Below are positions 20,179 through 29,562 of a DNA stretch of 64,000 nt, piece after piece (positions within the stretch are counted from its first letter, which is position 1; each line of letters begins with the position of its first letter). The position numbers and the translations under genes were made by a program. This stretch comes from Rhizobiales bacterium 62-17 (GTDB lineage Bacteria; Pseudomonadota; Alphaproteobacteria; Rhizobiales; Beijerinckiaceae), in NCBI GenBank assembly GCA_001898965.1, contig MKVW01000003.1, forward strand, positions 485,705 to 549,704, read 5' to 3'. Under the pieces are notes generated by a model that was not told the origin of the DNA, ran no database searches, and saw only the letters and a list, made by a program, of their open reading frames with translations.

Positions 20179-21729
20179 TCAGTAGTTGGACGATCCGAAA
20201 CCGCCCCCTCCGGGCGTTTCCAAAAGCACGACATCTTCCGGCTGCATGGTCAACTTACGCGGCTCGCTGACGTCGCGGCCGTTGACCTGAAACACGCCTT
20301 TCTGGCCGGCCGCGCCGCCACCGATGCCGTCGGGGCCCTGGCCAAGCCGGCTCGGCACGGCGTTGAGCAGCCATGGCGCGTCGGTGAGCAGGCGGAACTG
20401 GATGATCTGGCCGTCGCCGCCGGCCGTGCGGCCCTGGCCGCCGGAACCGCGGCGCAGTTCCTTGCGGTCGAAAACAATCGGCATGGCCGCTTCGAGGATT
20501 TCGATCGGCACGGCCGCGACACCCGTGGGATAGCAGGTGGCGCTGGGGCCGGGCTTGGTGGCGCGCGCGCCCATGCCGCCGGAATAGTTAAACATGGAGG
20601 AGGTGAAGGCGTTGCCGTCGGCCTTCTTGCCCTGGATCTGCATGGTCCATACCGCGCCGGAGCCTTCCGCCAGCACGCGCTCGGGCATCACCTGATAGAG
20701 CGCCTTGAGGATCGGCATCGGCACATACATGCCGACGACATGACGAGCATTGACGGGCGCCGGATAGCGGCAGTTCACGATCGAGCCTTCCGGCGCCTTG
20801 ATCTCGATGGGCGCCAGGCTGCCGGTGTTGTTGGGCAGTTCCGGGTTGAGACAACTGCGGATGGCGAAGGTCGAATAGGCGTGGGTGTAGTTCAGCACCA
20901 CGTTGATGCCGGTCGAGGTCTGCATCGAGGAGCCGTCGAAATCGACGGTGATGCTGCCCTTGTCCGTGTCGACGGTGAGCGCGGTTTTCAGGGTGATGAT
21001 CTCGCCACCCGGCACGTCGAATTGGCTTTCGCCATGATAGACGCCGGGTTTGAGCTTGCGGATCGCCGCGCGCGTGGCTTCCTCGGAACGGGCGATGATT
21101 TCATCCGACAGAGTTTCGATGTCTTCGAGGCCGTGGCGGCGGCATAGCGCGATGAGATGATCAGCGGCGGCATGGCCGCTCGACACCTGGGCGGCAAGAT
21201 CGCCGAACACGGCATCGGGTGTGCGCACGTTGCGGCCGATCATGGCGTGCAGCACCGCATTGGGCACGCCGCGTTCGTAGAATTTAAGCGGCGGGATCCA
21301 CAGGCCTTCTTCGTGCACATCGCGCGCGCCAGCGCCGATGCCATAGCCGCCGATATCGGTGTGGTGGATGGTCGAACCGATATAGGCGAGAATCTTGTCG
21401 CCGTCGTAAATCGGCGTCAGCAGCGTGATGTCGAAGAAATGGCCGGCCGAGAGCCAGGGATCGTTGGTGATCAGAACGTCGCCTGGCTCGCATTTGCCAT
21501 CGAACAGTTTGACCAGATGGGCGCCGGCGAAGGCGAGCGAATTGATATGGCCGGGTGTGCCCGTGTTGGCTTGCGCGACCATCCGGCCGCGCCGGTCGAA
21601 CAGAGCGCAGGCGAGATCGCCCGCTTCGCGTACGATCGGGCTGAAGGCGATGCGTTGCAGGGCCTTGGAGCGCTCGGTGACGATGCCGATGAGATTAGAC
21701 CACAGGATTTCGAGTTCAACGGGATCCAT
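20179..21729 (-). CDS. hyuB: Hydantoinase B / oxoprolinase B subunit
   Basis: A 516-residue HyuB-type protein starting MDPVELEILWSNL. It carries the family sequences ALFDRRGRMVAQANTG and the metal-type GDVLITNDPWLSAGHF, and ends with the typical Gly-rich tail ETPGGGGFG. With HyuA it forms an ATP-dependent amide hydrolase opening five-membered rings (5-oxoproline, N-methylhydantoin and relatives). The longest frame starts 74 codons earlier inside hyuA, which I reject. The gap to hyuA is four bases, so the pair is coupled. The exact substrate is not visible in the sequence. Confidence 0.9.
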   Translation of the reverse strand: MDPVELEILWSNLIGIVTERSKALQRIAFSPIVREAGDLACALFDRRGRMVAQANTGTPGHINSLAFAGAHLVKLFDGKCEPGDVLITNDPWLSAGHFFDITLLTPIYDGDKILAYIGSTIHHTDIGGYGIGAGARDVHEEGLWIPPLKFYERGVPNAVLHAMIGRNVRTPDAVFGDLAAQVSSGHAAADHLIALCRRHGLEDIETLSDEIIARSEEATRAAIRKLKPGVYHGESQFDVPGGEIITLKTALTVDTDKGSITVDFDGSSMQTSTGINVVLNYTHAYSTFAIRSCLNPELPNNTGSLAPIEIKAPEGSIVNCRYPAPVNARHVVGMYVPMPILKALYQVMPERVLAEGSGAVWTMQIQGKKADGNAFTSSMFNYSGGMGARATKPGPSATCYPTGVAAVPIEILEAAMPIVFDRKELRRGSGGQGRTAGGDGQIIQFRLLTDAPWLLNAVPSRLGQGPDGIGGGAAGQKGVFQVNGRDVSEPRKLTMQPEDVVLLETPGGGGFGSSNY

Positions 21730-21733
21730 GACG

Positions 21734-23797
21734 TTATCCTTTTGTGGCGACGATGCAGCCGTAGCTGTCGATGACGGCGCTCCAACCCGGCGGCAAAGCC
21801 GTCGTCGTCTCGCGTTCCTCGATGATGGCGGGACCTTCAGTTTTCTGGCCGACGGCGAGATCGGCGCGGGCGTAAACCGCGACCTGCTGATTGTCTTCCC
21901 AAGCATGGACCGTGCGATGGCGCTTGGGCGCGGCCGCCTTGCTGGCCGCATTGGCTGGAGCTTTGAAGGGAACGAGTGGTCCCCGCGCGGTCACGCGCCA
22001 GGTGACGATCTCGATGCCGACGTGGGACGGGGTGACGCCGTAAAGCGTGCGATAGGCGGTCTCGAAGCGGCTGGCGATACCAGAAATATCGTGATTGCTG
22101 CGCGGATCTGCTTCGAACGTGACGGGCACCTCATGCTGCTGGCCGACATAGCGCATGTCGGCGCCGAATTCGAAGCGCACGTCCTGCGGCGCGCAGCCGG
22201 CTTCGGCCAAAGCTTCGGTCGCTTCCTTCGTCAATTCGCCGAGGATGCGGTTGACGCGATCCCAATCGAGATCGTTGAGACGGCCGAGGTCGCTACGCAC
22301 CAGATCGAGGCGCACCGGCGTCACCAAAGTGCCGAAGGCCGACAGCACGCTCGACTGCGGCGGCACGATCACCGAAGCGCTTTGCAGGAGCGCGGCGACG
22401 CCGCAGGCATGCAAGGGGCCGGCGCCACCAAAGGCAAAGAGCGGCAGGCCGCGATAGTCGATGCCGCGATCGGTGGCATGGGCGCGGGCGGCCGAAGCCA
22501 TGGCCTCGGTGACGACGCGGTAGATGCCGCGCGCGGCTTCGACGGGCGACAGTTTGAGCTCGCCCGCCAGCCGATCGAAAGCTTTCTGCATGGCGGGGCG
22601 GTCGAGCTTCATGTCGCCGCCGAGGAAATTATCGGCGTCGATCAGGCCGAGCATCAGATCGGCGTCGGTAACGGTGGGGTTGGCGCCGCCACGGCCATAG
22701 CAGGCTGGCCCCGGCATGGAGCCGGCGCTTTCCGGGCCGACCTTCAACAGGCCGAGATCGTCGACATGGGCGATCGAGCCGCCACCGGCGCCGATCTCGA
22801 TCATGTCGATCGACGGCACCGTCACCGGCAGGCCGCTGCCATCCTTGAAGCGATAGCGACGGTCGACTTCGAACAGGCCGGTGACGAGAGGCACGCGGTT
22901 TTCGATGAGGCAAGCCTTGGCAGTGGTGCCGCCCATGTCGAAGGACATCAGCCGATCGATCTTGAGCAGTTCGGCATAATGGCAGGCGGCGAGCGCGCCG
23001 GCGGCTGGGCCGCTTTCGATCATCCGCACCGGATTGCGGCCGGCGGTTTCGGCGCCGACGACGCCGCCCGATGAGAGCATGATCAAAGGCGTGTTGGCGA
23101 AGCCTTCGGTTTCCAGCCGCTCGCTCAGCCGTTTCAGATAGGGCTGGGAGATCGGCATCGTATAGGCGTTGACCGTGGTGGTGGAGGCGCGGGGATATTC
23201 GCGGATTTGCGGCGCCACGTCCGACGAAGTGCAGATGAAGAGATCGGGCAGGGCCTGGCGGAGCGCTGTGGCGACTTGCCGCTCGTTCTCCGGATTGGCG
23301 AAGCTGTTGAGGAAGCAGATGGCGACGGCCTTGGCGCCGCTGGCTTTCAACTGGCTGACGAGGCTGGCGATGTCCTTTTCCGCAGGCTTCGCCATGATAC
23401 GGCCATCGGCCAGAGTGCGCTCGGCGATGGAAAAGGTGAGTTCCTGGGGCACCAGGGGTTCGGGAAATTCGATCTGCGGATCGTACATTTCGTAGCGGTG
23501 CTCGTTGCGGATGAAGAGCACGTCGCGAAAGCCTTCCGTCGTCACCATGGCGGTCGGCTGGCCTTTGCGCTCAATCAGCGCATTGGTGACGACCGTGGTG
23601 GCATGGACGACGACGCCGTCGACATTGTTGGGGTCGATGGCCGCCTTGGACAGCACCGAATGGACGCCGTGGAAAAAACCTTCCAGCAGGTCGTGATGGG
23701 TGGTGAGCGTCTTGTCGACCGTCAACGCGCCGGCATCGTTACGTAAAACGATATCCGTGAAGGTTCCGCCGATATCGACAGCGAGCGAATAGGTCAT
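21734..23797 (-). CDS. hyuA: Hydantoinase A / oxoprolinase A subunit
   Basis: A 687-residue HyuA-type protein of the actin-like ATPase superfamily. The N-terminal phosphate loop SLAVDIGGTFTDIVL is followed by VVHATTVVTNALIERKG and MSFDMGGTTAKACLIE (second phosphate motif), and GAGGGSIAHVD sits in the core. It uses ATP to activate the ring amide that the HyuB subunit then handles. Acetone- and acetophenone-carboxylase subunits share this fold, but those systems need extra subunits not present here. It lies four bases after the IclR gene. Confidence 0.92.
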   Translation of the reverse strand: MTYSLAVDIGGTFTDIVLRNDAGALTVDKTLTTHHDLLEGFFHGVHSVLSKAAIDPNNVDGVVVHATTVVTNALIERKGQPTAMVTTEGFRDVLFIRNEHRYEMYDPQIEFPEPLVPQELTFSIAERTLADGRIMAKPAEKDIASLVSQLKASGAKAVAICFLNSFANPENERQVATALRQALPDLFICTSSDVAPQIREYPRASTTTVNAYTMPISQPYLKRLSERLETEGFANTPLIMLSSGGVVGAETAGRNPVRMIESGPAAGALAACHYAELLKIDRLMSFDMGGTTAKACLIENRVPLVTGLFEVDRRYRFKDGSGLPVTVPSIDMIEIGAGGGSIAHVDDLGLLKVGPESAGSMPGPACYGRGGANPTVTDADLMLGLIDADNFLGGDMKLDRPAMQKAFDRLAGELKLSPVEAARGIYRVVTEAMASAARAHATDRGIDYRGLPLFAFGGAGPLHACGVAALLQSASVIVPPQSSVLSAFGTLVTPVRLDLVRSDLGRLNDLDWDRVNRILGELTKEATEALAEAGCAPQDVRFEFGADMRYVGQQHEVPVTFEADPRSNHDISGIASRFETAYRTLYGVTPSHVGIEIVTWRVTARGPLVPFKAPANAASKAAAPKRHRTVHAWEDNQQVAVYARADLAVGQKTEGPAIIEERETTTALPPGWSAVIDSYGCIVATKG

Positions 23798-23801
23798 GGC
23801 G

Positions 23802-24584
23802 TTACGATCTCCAACCTAATGTTCCAGAAATGCGGGCGGCGGTCTCGAGTGTCGCGGTGATCTGCGCGGGATCAGGTGTCGCTGGAATGAACTGTTTGGC
23901 GCCGACGATGGCGATGGAGGCGACGAGCGTGCCGTGATGGTTGCGCACGGGCGCCGCCAATGTGTTGACGCCGCTGATCACCTCGTCCGGCGCGGTCGCC
24001 CAGCCACGGGCGCGGGCTTCCTTGACGTCGCGGGCGAGTTTTTTCGGATCGGTGATTGTATCCGGCGTCCAGGATTGCAGCGGCGCACTCGTTATGTGAT
24101 CGAGCAGATGGTCGGGGCCGAAGGCGAGCCAGACCTTGCCGTGCGCGCTGGCGTGCAGCGCCATGCGCGTGCCGGGGCGGGTGGCGAATTCGATGACGGT
24201 TCGCCCTTGCATCAGTTCGAGAACGACGACTTCGTCATCGATCAACGTGCAGATGGTCACCGCCTGGCCGGTGGCATCGCGCAAGGCGAGCAGTTCGGGG
24301 CGCGCTGTCGTGACGATGTCGAAGCGGCTGCGCGAAGCTTCGCCCAGCACCATCATTTTCACGCCGATGTCATAGCTGCCGGTGGCTGGATCGTGGCGCA
24401 CGAAACCGTGGCGCAGCAGCGTTTGCAGATGGCGATAGACGGTGGATTTGGACGCGTCGAAGGCGGCGGCGATGGCGCCAAGCGGTGTCGGGCCGCTCTG
24501 ATAGGCGAGGTGTTCGACAATCCGCAGCGCGAGATCGAGCGTGCTCGTCCCCGGCTCGGTGTTGACACTTTCCGCCTTGCCCAT
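23802..24584 (-). CDS. IclR family transcriptional regulator
   Basis: A 260-residue regulator with an N-terminal winged helix (about residues 12-70: SGPTPLGAIAAAFDASKSTVYRHLQTL) and a C-terminal GAF-like effector domain containing LHASAHGKVWLAFGP. As the first gene of the HyuAB/Liv operon it most likely senses the transported amide or its product and controls the whole operon, itself included. A cluster of GTCGTTT/AAACGAC half-sites lies just upstream of its start. Confidence 0.92.
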   Translation of the reverse strand: MGKAESVNTEPGTSTLDLALRIVEHLAYQSGPTPLGAIAAAFDASKSTVYRHLQTLLRHGFVRHDPATGSYDIGVKMMVLGEASRSRFDIVTTARPELLALRDATGQAVTICTLIDDEVVVLELMQGRTVIEFATRPGTRMALHASAHGKVWLAFGPDHLLDHITSAPLQSWTPDTITDPKKLARDVKEARARGWATAPDEVISGVNTLAAPVRNHHGTLVASIAIVGAKQFIPATPDPAQITATLETAARISGTLGWRS

Positions 24585-24605
24585 GCGGTTCCCTCGTGGC
24601 GCTCA

Positions 24606-24661
24606 GTCGTTTCATTATTCAAAACGACGTTTTATTATTCGGATCATGCGCCGTCGTTTTG
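24606..24661 (-). promoter_or_regulatory. Operator-like repeat cluster upstream of the IclR gene
   Basis: Three related half-sites are present: GTCGTTT (24606-24612), CAAAACGACG (24620-24629) and CGTCGTTTTG (24652-24661). The first pair forms a 23-base inverted repeat and the second and third form perfect 10-base arms. The stretch is AT-rich (TTATTATTC repeats), in contrast with its surroundings. Position and symmetry fit autoregulation by the IclR protein. Confidence 0.5.
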
Positions 24662-24704
24662 GATTTCGTCAAGAGGGGCTTGGCGTGTTTGCGGTGCGAA
24701 AATA

Positions 24705-24734
24705 AAAAGCCGCCCACAATTGAGGACGGCTTTT
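24705..24734 (-). terminator. Intrinsic terminator of the carbonic anhydrase gene
   Basis: Read on the minus strand, AAAAGCCG pairs with CGGCTTTT, with further pairing inside the loop region (GTCC with GGGC, partly wobble), followed by TTTATTTT. It lies 23 bases after the carbonic anhydrase stop. Confidence 0.75.
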
Positions 24735-24757
24735 GTCTTCTTGCGGTGAGTGTCGCG

Positions 24758-25489
24758 TCAGACGAGAGCGATCTTTCCCGTTGCTAGATCATACTGTGCG
24801 CCAACCACTTTTATCTTCTTCGCCTGCACGAGATCGGCAAGGATAGGCTTGGCTGTCTCAAGGCGGCGGACACCATTGCGAATATTTTGGGTGATGGACG
24901 CTGCGAGCAGGTTGGCTGGTTTCTCTTTCTGCGCTGCAGCGACGGCTGGTTTGATGTCGCGCACCAATTGCTGCAAATGGCCGGGCAGGGTGGCGCCATC
25001 GTTGAGCACCTTGATGGCCGCGTCGACCGCGCCGCAGTTGGAATGCCCAAGCACCATGATCAGCGGCGTGTTGAGAATCTTCACCGCGTATTCGAGGCTG
25101 GCGAGACCATCGTCATTGACGAAATTGCCGGCGAGACGAACGACGAAGAGATCACCGGGCGCTTGATCGAAAGCAAGCTCTGGCGCGACGCGCGAGTCGG
25201 CGCAGCTCAGGATCGCGGCGATCGGATGTTGCGCCGTGGCGCGCGCAGCGCGGCCGACCGAATAATCCTGATTGGCCGATGTATTGGCCGTGTAGCGCGC
25301 ATTGCCATCCATGATGCGCTTCAAGGCCTCATCGGGCGAGATGGTATTTTGCGGTGCTGCGTTCTGCGCCGAGGCGCTCCTGAGCGGCGCGAGGGTGGCC
25401 GTGGCGAGCGCCGCGCTTCCCCGCAACAGATGGCGGCGGGACAAGCTCAGTTCATGGCCCAAGCCTTTTAAAGAACAGCGATCGCACAT
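24758..25489 (-). CDS. Beta-type carbonic anhydrase with Tat signal
   Basis: Interconverts CO2 and bicarbonate, probably in the periplasm. Zinc-site residues are Cys96-x-Asp98-x-Arg100 in SCADSRVAPE and His149/Cys152 in GHSNCGAV. The N terminus has a twin-arginine motif, LSRRHLLRG at residues 16-24, then a hydrophobic stretch ending at SASAQ. Before the Tat motif comes MCDRC, a Cys-x-x-Cys at residues 2-5, the same layout as the amidohydrolase 2.3 kb away. The protein is about 243 residues, normal for the family plus signal peptide. A terminator follows. Confidence 0.92.
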   Translation of the reverse strand: MCDRCSLKGLGHELSLSRRHLLRGSAALATATLAPLRSASAQNAAPQNTISPDEALKRIMDGNARYTANTSANQDYSVGRAARATAQHPIAAILSCADSRVAPELAFDQAPGDLFVVRLAGNFVNDDGLASLEYAVKILNTPLIMVLGHSNCGAVDAAIKVLNDGATLPGHLQQLVRDIKPAVAAAQKEKPANLLAASITQNIRNGVRRLETAKPILADLVQAKKIKVVGAQYDLATGKIALV

Positions 25490-25584
25490 ACAGAGCCCCC
25501 TATGAAAGAATGCGCTCCCTGATCAGAGGAGCCGTTGAAGAATACTTGAGCGTAGTTGTTTTTATTTTTCCGGGGGATGCAAGC

Positions 25585-26625
25585 CTAAGACTCACCGGTT
25601 GGAGGTGTGCGCGAAACGCCAAAATTGAGTTGACGTACATACTCGTCGAAAAGCCCGCCGAGCGGCTTGAGGCGTTGATGGGGTGTCGTCGAGCGTTCGC
25701 TGCGCGCTTGATTGGGCGTCAGGGAAAAGCGCGTCCGAAAAGCGCGGTGGAATTGCGTGGAGCTGGAAAAACCGAACCTATGGGCGATCTCGGTCACCGA
25801 ACGGCTTTTCCCATCGGACGAAGCCAAAGCGTGAAACGCCGCATCGAGCCGCTTTTCGCGGATGACAGTGGCGACGCCGCCTTCAGTCTCGAACATGCGA
25901 TAGAGGTGGGCGCGCGAGACCTGGAAACGCTGCATGAGCAGGGCGGGTCCAAGGGCGGGATCGGCGAGATGAGTGTCGATAAAGTGGAGAAGGCGGTGGC
26001 GCAGGACATGAGCCAGAGCTGGATCCTGCTGTGGCGGCGTCTGGCGCGCCAGGCATGCGCCGATGAGGTTTATAGCGGCGTCCTCGATGGCTTGCGTGTC
26101 CTGTCCATCGTTGGCTTTTGCAAGCGTCGCGAAACTGATCATGAAGTCAGTCAGAAATCGCGTCGTGGGCTCGTCTTTTTTGAGAAGGAGGCCATGCAGG
26201 TCGCGTCCGCCGGTCACTTTATCGACCGGGTTTCGCGGAAGCATGAGTGACAATACGGAACCGTTTCCGCCTTCGCCCTGGAAGGGACGACTGAGATCGA
26301 AGACGCAGATATCGCCGGCGGCGACCAGAATTGTGCGATCCTCGCAAGCGCCGTTGTGATCGCCGGCCAGCAGCAGGCGAATGAAATACTGGTCCATTCC
26401 GCCGAGCACATGGCGGCGGTCGCGTCGATATTGTTGTTGCCCATGTCGTGAGGCCATTACGACCGTTCGGCCGAACAGATGTGTCTGCAGCGACAGTTCG
26501 AGAGACCCGGGGGCGTCGGCCAGCAATGTGGGTTCAAAGAATGGGCGAGAGATTTCGCGGCACATGTCTGTGCGCAGATCGGGGGCGACCATATCGGTCG
26601 ACAAAATCAGTCCGTCCGCTGCCAC
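25585..26625 (-). CDS. AraC family transcriptional regulator
   Basis: A 346-residue activator. The C-terminal third is a double helix-turn-helix (VSRAHLYRMFETEGGV near residue 240 and VTEIAHRFGFSSSTQFHRAFR near residue 290); the N-terminal part resembles the AraC-binding-like domain of the AraC/NtxA (transcriptional activator feaR-like) group with GDICVFDLSRPFQGEG. The frame starts with GTG, preceded by a GGGGAAA ribosome site. It lies between the carbonic anhydrase gene and a divergent outer-membrane protein gene and may control the divergent OMP/amidohydrolase pair. Confidence 0.85.
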   Translation of the reverse strand: MAADGLILSTDMVAPDLRTDMCREISRPFFEPTLLADAPGSLELSLQTHLFGRTVVMASRHGQQQYRRDRRHVLGGMDQYFIRLLLAGDHNGACEDRTILVAAGDICVFDLSRPFQGEGGNGSVLSLMLPRNPVDKVTGGRDLHGLLLKKDEPTTRFLTDFMISFATLAKANDGQDTQAIEDAAINLIGACLARQTPPQQDPALAHVLRHRLLHFIDTHLADPALGPALLMQRFQVSRAHLYRMFETEGGVATVIREKRLDAAFHALASSDGKSRSVTEIAHRFGFSSSTQFHRAFRTRFSLTPNQARSERSTTPHQRLKPLGGLFDEYVRQLNFGVSRTPPTGES

Positions 26626-26773
26626 CGAACCGTTTCCCCAGCCATTGAACGTGTTCGTATCGGTCTACGATGCAACGTCCTATTGCCAAGCTAATTTGTC
26701 AAGTCCTTCAATATGGTTGACGGCCCGTAAAAGACGCTGAGCATGGGTTCACCACATCTCTGTTTGAGACATC

Positions 26774-26799
26774 ACGCCACTAAAAATGAGACGTGGCGT
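26774..26799. promoter_or_regulatory. Inverted repeat in the araC-type/OMP divergent region
   Basis: ACGCCAC and GTGGCGT are perfect 7-base arms 12 bases apart, inside the 292-base gap between the divergent AraC-type and outer-membrane protein genes. The rest of this gap shows no small gene I can support. The position suits an activator or repressor site. Confidence 0.35.
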
Positions 26800-26917
26800 T
26801 ACGTTCAATCACGCACCGATGTGCGAGCATCGATTCACTGGCAGCACTGATTCACGACGCGTGAGCGCTCTGTGAACGAATGACTTTGATTCCGCTGAGC
26901 CGGGGGGCACAGGCACC

Positions 26918-27748
26918 ATGATTTTTACTTTCGCTTCTTCGCGCGCTTTTACGGCTTTGATTTTTGCGGGTTTGGCGACATTCACCGTGGCAGCGCCCAG
27001 CCGGGCCGCCGACGTGCCGGAGCCGAAGAAGACGCTGATGCCGACTTTCGTCGCGCAGAAGGACTGGTCACTCACCGTCACGCCTTATCTTTGGGCTGCT
27101 TCACTGAACGGCAATGCGGCGGTGCTCGGCATTCGGCGCCATGTCGACGTGCCGTTTCGCGATACGCTGAAAGATCTCGACTTCGGCTTCATGGGCAATG
27201 TCGAGTATCGCCAAGGGCCGGCGGGCGCTTATCTCGACGCTCAGTATGTCAAGGTCTCCAATAACGCCCATGTCGGCCCGTTCAAGATCGGCGTCGGCAT
27301 GCGTTCGGCGCTGGTGAACGTCGGCTTCTTCTACCGTGTCTACGAGGCTGGGCTCGGCGGCAATACGGTGTTTGGCACACCGCGTGTTTTCGCCATCGAG
27401 CCGACCGCCGGCATGCGCTGGACCAGCATGATGGCGCGGGTTCATCTTGGCCTATTCCATGTTTCCGAGCGACAGAGCTGGGTCGATCCCTTCGTCGGCG
27501 CGCGCTTGAGCTACGATCTGACGGACCGCTGGAACCTGTTCGTTGAAAGCGATGTTGGCGGTTTCGGTGCCGGCTCGCGCCTCAGCGTCAATGCACAGGC
27601 CGTTCTCGGCTATCGCCTGCTGCTCGCGGGCTATCAGACGACGCTTCGCGTTGGCTATCGCGTGTTGAAACAGGATTATCGCGATGGTGGCTTCCTATGG
27701 AACGTTACCCAACACGGCCCGCTGATCGGCGCCTCGATCCGGTTCTGA
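26918..27748 (+). CDS. Outer-membrane beta-barrel protein of unknown function
   Basis: A 276-residue exported protein: a signal peptide of about 30 residues ends near SRAADV, and the mature part has alternating short hydrophobic strands, many Tyr/Phe/Gly residues and a C-terminal aromatic (GPLIGASIRF) as expected for barrel insertion. The opening WSLTVTPYLWAASLNG is typical of a widespread proteobacterial barrel group with no assigned cargo. It lies 59 bases before the Tat-exported amidohydrolase gene and is probably co-transcribed, suggesting a common envelope function. Confidence 0.8.
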   Translation: MIFTFASSRAFTALIFAGLATFTVAAPSRAADVPEPKKTLMPTFVAQKDWSLTVTPYLWAASLNGNAAVLGIRRHVDVPFRDTLKDLDFGFMGNVEYRQGPAGAYLDAQYVKVSNNAHVGPFKIGVGMRSALVNVGFFYRVYEAGLGGNTVFGTPRVFAIEPTAGMRWTSMMARVHLGLFHVSERQSWVDPFVGARLSYDLTDRWNLFVESDVGGFGAGSRLSVNAQAVLGYRLLLAGYQTTLRVGYRVLKQDYRDGGFLWNVTQHGPLIGASIRF

Positions 27749-27807
27749 CGAAAACATTTCGTTCGTATTCGACGCGGTTATGACGCGTAACCTCATGGAG
27801 GTGTTCT

Positions 27808-29553
27808 ATGTGCTTGGCTTGTAACCCCGGCCAGATGGCCTTTATCCGCAGTGCCGGTTCGCGCCGTGACTTCCTGAAATACATGGGTGCCGCCACCGCA
27901 TCGGCCTTCGTCGCCTCTGCGGTCGAGCCCGCCCTGGCTCAGCCCGCATCAGGCCCCGCCGATGTCATTTTCCGTGGCGGACCGATCCTCACCATCAATG
28001 GCAAGGCGCCGCGCGCCGAGGCCATCGCCATTCGTGGCAACAAGATCGTCGCGGTCGGCAAGGCCGAAGACATCCAGGGGCTCAACGGCGCGAAGACACG
28101 CGTGGTCGATCTCAAGGGGCGCACTCTTATGCCGGGGTTGATCGACCCGCACATGCATTTCGTCTTTACCGTCTTCGAGGATTGGATCGACGTCAGCCCG
28201 ATAACCACGCCGGATTACGCAACGGTGTTGGCGAAACTCAAGGCTGGCGTGGCTAAAGCCAAGGAGGGCGAGTGGGTTCGCGCGCAGCAGTTCGATTCCA
28301 GCATCACGCGGGATGCACACATTCCAACGCTGGCTGAACTCGACGAGATTTCGCCGAAGAATCCCTTCTTCATGCAGGAAAGCAATGGCCATATCGCCTA
28401 TGCCAACAGTCTTGCCTTCAAGGCCGTCGGTATCACGCGCGATACGCCCAATCCGTCGGGCGCGCGGTTCGTGCGCGACGCGAACGGAAATCTGACCGGG
28501 CGGCTTGAGGAAATGGCGGCGCAGGAGGTGTTCATCAAGGCGATGCCGTCGCCAAGCGCTGCCGAAATGGCTGGACGCACGAAGGGCCTGATTGAGCGCT
28601 GCGCTTCGGTGGGTTGCACAATGGTGCACGACAATGGCGTTGGCCTGATGGCCGGCATGCAGGATCTGGCGTTGCTCGATGCGGTGGCGGGCAATGCCAA
28701 TTCGCCGTTGCGCTATCGCGGCATGCTGATCTCGACCTTGATGGACGAGTGGGAGAAGCAGGGCATCAAGCCGGGGCGCGGCAATGATTTCTTCCGCGTC
28801 GATGGTATCAAGGCCTGGGCCGACGGTTCGAACCAGGCGCAAACCGGATATCAGCGCGAGAACTATCTCGGCACGAACGCGCGCGGCGCGCTGAATTACA
28901 CCCTGGCCGAGGTGACAGAGGTCATTCGTCGCTCGCATGCAGGTGGTTGGCAGGTCGGCGTGCATGCTAATGGCGACGCGGCGATCGATATGACCATCGA
29001 TGCCTACGAAGCGGTGCTCGGCGCCAATCCGAACAACGATCTGCGCCACCGCATCGAACATTGCAGCATGCTCCATCCTGAACAAATGGCCCGCATGAAG
29101 AAGCTCGGCCTGTCGCCGTCCTTCCTGACCGGTCATATTCGCTGGTGGGGCAAGGCATTCCGCGATCGGCTGCTGGGGCCGGAGCGGGCGCGTTTCTACG
29201 ATCCCTGCGCCACCGCGCTGGCGGCGGGTCTGAGGATTTCATTCCACTCGGATTGGAACGTCACGCCGATCGAGCCGTTGCGCTGCGTCGACGATGCGGT
29301 GAACCGCATCATGAACGAAGGCGGCGACGTGTTCTTTCCCGACGAGCGTATTCCTGTCGAAGCCGCCTTGCGCGGCGTGACGATCGATGCCGCCTGGCAA
29401 TGCCATATGGACGACAAGATCGGTACGCTCGAAACGGGCAAGCTGGCGGATTTCGCCATTCTCGAGCAGGATCCGACCGCACCGGGCGCCCAGATCAGCA
29501 AGATCAAGGTCAGCGAGACCTGGATGGACGGCGTTCAGCGCCACGGGGTGTGA
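27808..29553 (+). CDS. Tat-exported amidohydrolase (YtcJ-like, TIM-barrel metal hydrolase)
   Basis: A 581-residue amidohydrolase predicted to work in the periplasm. A twin-arginine motif SRRDFLKYMG (residues 18-27) precedes a hydrophobic signal ending near PALAQP. Metal-site features of the superfamily are visible: GLIDPHMHF, GVHANGDAA, RIEHCS and FHSDWNVTP. The YtcJ-like group has bent toward imidazolonepropionase-like or N-substituted formamide substrates, but the substrate here is unknown. The protein begins MCLAC, a Cys-x-x-Cys before the Tat motif, as in the nearby carbonic anhydrase. A GGAG ribosome site precedes the ATG. Confidence 0.9.
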   Translation: MCLACNPGQMAFIRSAGSRRDFLKYMGAATASAFVASAVEPALAQPASGPADVIFRGGPILTINGKAPRAEAIAIRGNKIVAVGKAEDIQGLNGAKTRVVDLKGRTLMPGLIDPHMHFVFTVFEDWIDVSPITTPDYATVLAKLKAGVAKAKEGEWVRAQQFDSSITRDAHIPTLAELDEISPKNPFFMQESNGHIAYANSLAFKAVGITRDTPNPSGARFVRDANGNLTGRLEEMAAQEVFIKAMPSPSAAEMAGRTKGLIERCASVGCTMVHDNGVGLMAGMQDLALLDAVAGNANSPLRYRGMLISTLMDEWEKQGIKPGRGNDFFRVDGIKAWADGSNQAQTGYQRENYLGTNARGALNYTLAEVTEVIRRSHAGGWQVGVHANGDAAIDMTIDAYEAVLGANPNNDLRHRIEHCSMLHPEQMARMKKLGLSPSFLTGHIRWWGKAFRDRLLGPERARFYDPCATALAAGLRISFHSDWNVTPIEPLRCVDDAVNRIMNEGGDVFFPDERIPVEAALRGVTIDAAWQCHMDDKIGTLETGKLADFAILEQDPTAPGAQISKIKVSETWMDGVQRHGV

Positions 29554-29562
29554 GGCCGATCA

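Noticed and set aside
21730..21951. 74-codon upstream extension of hyuB
   Set aside because: It would overlap hyuA in another frame and does not resemble a HyuB N terminus. The downstream ATG gives the normal family start.
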